Of a stretch of 64,000 nucleotides of DNA, positions 60,673 to 64,000 are shown piece after piece (the first letter of the stretch is position 1; each line of letters begins with the position of its first letter). The translations under genes were made by a program, and so were the position numbers. The notes under the pieces were generated by a model. It saw nothing but the letters and a program-made list of their open reading frames with translations. It searched no databases and was not told the DNA's origin. Where the stretch lies: positions 1-64,000 of the forward strand of contig JANQNH010000021.1 in the NCBI GenBank assembly GCA_028279655.1, read 5' to 3'. Source of the DNA: Candidatus Nanoarchaeia archaeon (lineage in GTDB: Archaea > Nanobdellota > Nanobdellia > Woesearchaeales > JACPBV01).

Positions 60673-60771
60673 AACAATGCTGCGCTCCGTGCGAGTTAGG
60701 CATTGTCTTATGCAGCCAAGTACTTTCGCAAGGCAAAGTTATAAGCATGGACTTCGCTGGGCAGCATTGTT
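60673..60771. repeat. Palindromic intergenic element, candidate family copy 3
   Basis: Perfect 11-bp arms AACAATGCTGC/GCAGCATTGTT around a core of about 77 bases with several short hairpins (CTCCGTGCGAG, ACTTTCGCAAGGCAAAGT). The terminal AACAAT...ATTGTT is shared with the junctions of copies 1 and 2, but the core is different. It lies between convergent genes (dnaG and the thioredoxin-like gene), where a terminator is also expected. Confidence 0.45.
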
Positions 60772-60785
60772 ACTTAAGCTGACCA

Positions 60786-62117
60786 TTATATCCTAGAAAG
60801 CTCTTCCTTACATTCTTCAAAGGTGTTTACTTCACAGATCTTTTCCTTTATTAGGTTTGCAGGAAGGATACCTCGAAACTTTACCTGGTTGTTAAGAAGG
60901 AAAGTAGGATATGTATTGATGTCCATCTCTTCTTCCAACACCTTCTTTTGTCTCTCAGTAACCAGATGCTTATCAAAGGTTATCTTGCCGTTGAATAGGT
61001 CTGAAACTTCCTTCAGGTGCGGCTCTAGCTGCTGAGATGAATCCGGAAGAAGATATATATCCATCTTATTCTTAATCATCGGTCTTCTAAAATAGTATAT
61101 GGCTCCTGAAGCTGTGTTGGTCATAACATAATTATCTCCTCTTTGCGAAAGAGCACTATTGAAGTTAACAAAGTTTATTGCATCTTTTATGTTTGAATCA
61201 AAGATGTATGCTGGCAGAGCGTCTATCTTCAGTTTCTCTGTAAGGTTTTTTGCCTCTTTTGTACTGAAATCAATCTCTTTGATATCTATATTCGGGAAGA
61301 TTGCTTTAACAATTGTTTTTGTGGTAGTTGAATCACAGGATTTACAGTTCTTGTCGTTGATTACTAAAAGGTTTGTTTCTACATCCTTTTGGAATTCGCA
61401 CACTGATTCTTTAGTGTCTGGATTAGAACACGTACCAAAAGCCCCTTCCTGTTCACAATCTGAATCCGAAGAACAAACAGGGGTAATTTCCTCTAATAAG
61501 GTCTCTTCAGAAGGCATATCTTCTGTGTTGTCACACCCCCTTATGTAGAAAAACAGTATTAGTGCTAGGATAATAATCATGATCCCATATACCCACTTGG
61601 ATATTGATTCTTCTTGTGGTTCAATAGATTCCTCTTTTTGCTCCTCTTGTTTCCCTTCTTGCTGTGGTTTTTGTGTATCTTCTGGTTTTTTCTCTGTTTC
61701 TTCTGGTATCTGCTGCCCTATTGGTTTTTTCTCTTTCTCTTCTGTCTTTTCTATCTGTGTATCTGGTGCCTTTTCTTGGGGCTCTGTGGTCTCTTCAGCA
61801 CCAATGATCTTTGTCGGTTGTTCCTTTATTTCCTTTATCTCTATCTGTGGCTCTTGCTGCTCCTGCACTTCTTCCTGAGGGGCTTCTTCTTTTGGCTGCT
61901 CTTCTGTCTGAGGTTCTGGTGTTTCTGCCTCTCTTGGTTCTTCCTTAATCTCCTCTGTTGGTGTTTCTTCTTCAGGTACCTCCTCTAGTTCCCTGATCTT
62001 TCTTTCTATCCTCTCCTTGCCTCGCTCAAATTCATCCTTAGATATAACCTCTGCCTCGAGGCTTTCCTCTAGGAATTTTAGTTCTTGCTCTAGTCTTTCT
62101 TTTTGTTGTTCATCCAT
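60786..62117 (-). CDS. Membrane-anchored thioredoxin-fold protein with CxxC
   Basis: 443 residues. Cytoplasmic coiled-coil N-terminus (about 1-45), a long Glu/Pro/Thr/Gln low-complexity region to about 185, one membrane helix (about 186-206), a Cys-rich spacer (CSSDSDCEQEGAFGTCSN) and then a thioredoxin-like part with the redox motif CKSC in LLVINDKNCKSCDS and ALPAYIF (cis-Pro region), plus a second thioredoxin-like half with NTYPTFLL. It faces outside. Probably disulfide exchange on exported proteins. It starts 1 base after the stop of the foldase-like gene upstream. Confidence 0.8.
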   Translation of the reverse strand: MDEQQKERLEQELKFLEESLEAEVISKDEFERGKERIERKIRELEEVPEEETPTEEIKEEPREAETPEPQTEEQPKEEAPQEEVQEQQEPQIEIKEIKEQPTKIIGAEETTEPQEKAPDTQIEKTEEKEKKPIGQQIPEETEKKPEDTQKPQQEGKQEEQKEESIEPQEESISKWVYGIMIIILALILFFYIRGCDNTEDMPSEETLLEEITPVCSSDSDCEQEGAFGTCSNPDTKESVCEFQKDVETNLLVINDKNCKSCDSTTTKTIVKAIFPNIDIKEIDFSTKEAKNLTEKLKIDALPAYIFDSNIKDAINFVNFNSALSQRGDNYVMTNTASGAIYYFRRPMIKNKMDIYLLPDSSQQLEPHLKEVSDLFNGKITFDKHLVTERQKKVLEEEMDINTYPTFLLNNQVKFRGILPANLIKEKICEVNTFEECKEELSRI

Positions 62118-62118
62118 T

Positions 62119-63240
62119 TTAAACCACTAGTTGTTCAATAACTCTTTTGAATTCTGCCTCTTCATCCTCCAAGGAATCATAGGCGTTTCCTATTCGTACA
62201 TATTTACATCCGAACACATAGGTGGGCACTGTATTTTTTGGATTATATTCCTGGAATATCTCTACTTCCTCCCTAGGAATTCCTTTCTCTACTGTGCTTG
62301 TCAATGTGTTGTCTCCTGTGTCTAGCTGCCAATGGTAGGCGACAATATCCCTGCCATATTGAGCTGCTAAATCATCAAATGTATCACTAATCCAGTTTGA
62401 TGCTGAATTGCTTGTAGTTGAAAAGAACCTTACAATTACCTTTCCGTCTTTTTTACATATCGGACCTTCTTTTTCCTCAAAAGTATCAACATCCTTTGGC
62501 TCCACTGTCTCTTCTTTCTCCTCTGGAGTGTCTCCTTTCTTGGTTATAACTGCATTGGACTTAAGCTGATTGATGTACAGTTCTATTGAATTGCCTGATA
62601 TATCGCTGAGCAATATCTGTTTGATCTGATCTTTTGCGGCAATATAAGAGATATCGTTCTCTTTGAAGTATTCCTCGTTTGTCTGATAGTAGCTCTTTAT
62701 CTGGGATTCTGATATCTCTATCTTTGAGATTACAGTTATGTTAAGCAGCTTGTTAATCATCAGTTGCTCTCTCAGCTGCTCTTTTAATTGTTCTAGGTTG
62801 ATGTTCTGTTGTTTTAACGCTTCCTCGAAAGCCTCGTCTGTAGGTGAGCTCTCTCTTATCAAGTTAACTTCTGATTCAATCTCTATTTCTGAAACTGCAA
62901 TACCTTGTTTTTTGGCTTCCTGCAAAAGCAGTTTTACATTTATGATCTGGTCAAGGAAGGCGTCTTTGGTTATAAAAAGTTTATATTGGTCTGGAAGCTG
63001 GCTGTATTTCTGATCCAACTCCTGGTTCGTGATAACCTCGTCATTGACTGTTGCTACTGTCTGCTCTGGCCTTAAGGTCCTGAATGCGAAATACAAGACA
63101 ACAGCCAGTATGGCAATCAGAATGATTATAGTAGTTATCTTTTTTATTATGCTCTTCTTAACCTTTTTGGACTTTTTCTTTTTGGAATCCTTAGAACTAT
63201 CTTGATCCTTTTTATTCTTCTCCTCATTTTTTTCTGGCAT
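62119..63240 (-). CDS. SurA-like chaperone domain fused to a DsbA-like domain lacking CxxC
   Basis: 373 residues. Lys-rich cytoplasmic N-terminus, membrane helix at about 31-52, SurA/PrsA-type N-terminal chaperone domain (ATVNDEVITNQELDQKYSQLPDQY, VKLLLQEAKKQGIAVSEIEIESEV) to about 225, acidic linker, then a DsbA-like thioredoxin fold (KVIVRFFSTTSNSASNWISDTFDDLAAQYG, YNPKNTVPTYVFGC). Where DsbA has CxxC this protein has STTSNS, so the domain is probably not a thiol oxidase. Coupled to the CxxC protein downstream, which suggests joint work on export folding. Confidence 0.82.
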   Translation of the reverse strand: MPEKNEEKNKKDQDSSKDSKKKKSKKVKKSIIKKITTIIILIAILAVVLYFAFRTLRPEQTVATVNDEVITNQELDQKYSQLPDQYKLFITKDAFLDQIINVKLLLQEAKKQGIAVSEIEIESEVNLIRESSPTDEAFEEALKQQNINLEQLKEQLREQLMINKLLNITVISKIEISESQIKSYYQTNEEYFKENDISYIAAKDQIKQILLSDISGNSIELYINQLKSNAVITKKGDTPEEKEETVEPKDVDTFEEKEGPICKKDGKVIVRFFSTTSNSASNWISDTFDDLAAQYGRDIVAYHWQLDTGDNTLTSTVEKGIPREEVEIFQEYNPKNTVPTYVFGCKYVRIGNAYDSLEDEEAEFKRVIEQLVV

Positions 63241-63418
63241 TTTAAATCACCCTGGGTATTTATATGATTAAAGTAACCTATTCAGAACCTCTTTTGAAAT
63301 ATAAAATAATGTATCTTATTTAAACCTTTTGATTTGACGTTAATCATAATTCTTAAAAGTTCACCACCTATTAGTTTTGATAAACATTTATATTAATTCC
63401 GGCGTATATTGATGTCAG

Positions 63419-64000
63419 ATGTATGATATTGTAATCGGAAGAAATGAAAAAGATAGAGGTAAGTATGGAAAAGAAGGGACTATTTTTCTAGGAAAACATT
63501 ATGTAAAGATGGGGCAGACAACATCTTTGTCTAATGAGATTTTTATGGATGTTACAAGAAGCCATGTTGTCTTTGTTTGCGGCAAAAGGGGGTCTGGAAA
63601 GTCATATACCATGGGGGTAATTGCTGAAGGTATGAGCAACCTGCCTGAAGAGATCAAAGGAAATATATCTGTTGTTATGCTTGATACCATGGGGATATAC
63701 TGGACGATGAAGTATGCCAATGATAAGGAAGCAGGATTGTTGAAGGAGTGGGGCCTAGAAGGTATGGGGCTTGATGTGAAGATCTATACTCCTGCCGGTT
63801 ATTACAAAAAATATAAGGAAGAAGGGGTGCCTACTGATTTTCCGTTTTCCATAAAACCTTCTGAATTAGACCCTTCTGACTGGTGTATGACTTTCAATAT
63901 AGATGTTACAAGTCCGGAAGGCGTTATGATCGAAAGGATGATAAATGAGCTGAAGGAGAAGAGTGATGACTATAGTGTTGAAGATATTATCAGCACAATA
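63419..64000 (+). CDS. HerA-like ATPase (5' part, cut by window edge)
   Basis: 194 codons to the window edge, starting MYDIVIGRNEKDRGKYGKEG. N-terminal HAS-barrel-like beta region (GTIFLGKHYVKMGQTTSLSNEIFMDVTRSHVVFVCGKRGSGKSYTMGVIAEGM) with Walker A GKRGSGKS at about residues 57-64, then VVMLDTMGIYW, the DUF87 pattern. Full-length HerA-like proteins are hexameric DNA translocases, here of unknown partner. No NurA is visible in the window. CATTTATATTAA lies about 25 bases upstream of the ATG. Confidence 0.85.
   Translation, partial: MYDIVIGRNEKDRGKYGKEGTIFLGKHYVKMGQTTSLSNEIFMDVTRSHVVFVCGKRGSGKSYTMGVIAEGMSNLPEEIKGNISVVMLDTMGIYWTMKYANDKEAGLLKEWGLEGMGLDVKIYTPAGYYKKYKEEGVPTDFPFSIKPSELDPSDWCMTFNIDVTSPEGVMIERMINELKEKSDDYSVEDIISTI

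Noticed and set aside
60673..60771. An integron attC site
   Set aside because: AAC/GTT ends and a GTTAGGC-like stretch are present, but spacing and paired L/R boxes do not match attC, and no integrase or gene cassette array is seen.
61579..61988. Plus-strand Cys/Phe/Ser-rich frames near 61.6-62.0 kb
   Set aside because: They are antisense to the Glu/Pro/Gln low-complexity linker of the thioredoxin-like gene.

Overview
The window reads as a chromosome segment of an AT-rich archaeon. The markers are replication factor C large subunit, archaeal DnaG, topoisomerase VI A and B, ABCE1/Rli1, Rio1 kinase, a Dim2-like KH protein, FlaI/FlaJ-type secretion proteins, a HerA-like ATPase, and TATA-box promoters with very short or absent leaders. 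Shine-Dalgarno motifs of the GGAGGTG type lie upstream of genes inside operons. Small compact genes, many membrane-anchored proteins with Glu/Pro/Thr-rich linkers and oddly split tRNA genes suggest a DPANN lineage, perhaps Woesearchaeota-like. That placement is inference. The lineage still makes nucleotides: carAB, purL, purQ, purS, guaA and glmS are all present.

Layout. 1-2.8 kb: secreted or surface proteins. 2.9-6.3 kb: rfcL, then on the minus strand a two-ribbon-helix-helix/membrane-protein operon with its own palindromic operator, followed by palindromic repeats and an anchored Cys-rich protein. 6.4-8.9 kb: glyS, an OB-fold protein, a PPC-domain protein and a tRNA-Phe gene broken by three introns. 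9-13.4 kb: a FlaJ/FlaI-type secretion pair. 13.5-19.2 kb: a palindromic repeat, small regulators, an M50 protease, a PspC protein, two paralogous lipoproteins, a methyltransferase and two paralogous anchored proteins. 19.3-24.5 kb: an AbrB protein and a MarR/GbsR-like regulator leading a MacB-type ABC transporter operon. 24.5-30.3 kb: a second copy of the repeat, a MATE exporter, a radical SAM protein, an intron-containing tRNA-Thr and Rli1. 30.3-36 kb: a structured leader, carA, a LAGLIDADG endonuclease and carB. 37.5-43.8 kb: a purine gene cluster with an embedded receiver domain. 44-52.5 kb: mixed genes, glmS, a second LAGLIDADG endonuclease and an intron-containing tRNA-Arg. 52.5-57.6 kb: topoisomerase VI and ribosome-assembly genes. 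58.7-60.6 kb: about 700 bp of structured non-coding sequence and then dnaG. 60.7-64 kb: a third palindromic element, two membrane-anchored thioredoxin-fold proteins and the start of a HerA-like ATPase.

The most notable result is a 23-nt intron inside the protein-coding gene carB (32796-32818). Unspliced, carB stops four codons after the exon boundary. The insertion folds into a bulge-helix-bulge motif (3-nt bulge, 4-bp helix, 3-nt bulge), and cutting where the archaeal tRNA splicing endonuclease cuts such motifs restores exactly the conserved EFDYSG stretch of carbamoyl-phosphate synthase. A LAGLIDADG endonuclease gene ends just upstream and overlaps the carB reading frame. Together with five introns in the three tRNA genes of the window (three in tRNA-Phe, two of them at non-canonical positions), this points to an intron-rich genome with a broad-specificity splicing endonuclease.

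Limits: everything here was read by eye. Family names rest on motifs seen in the translations, RNA folds were paired by hand, and no search or folding program was run.
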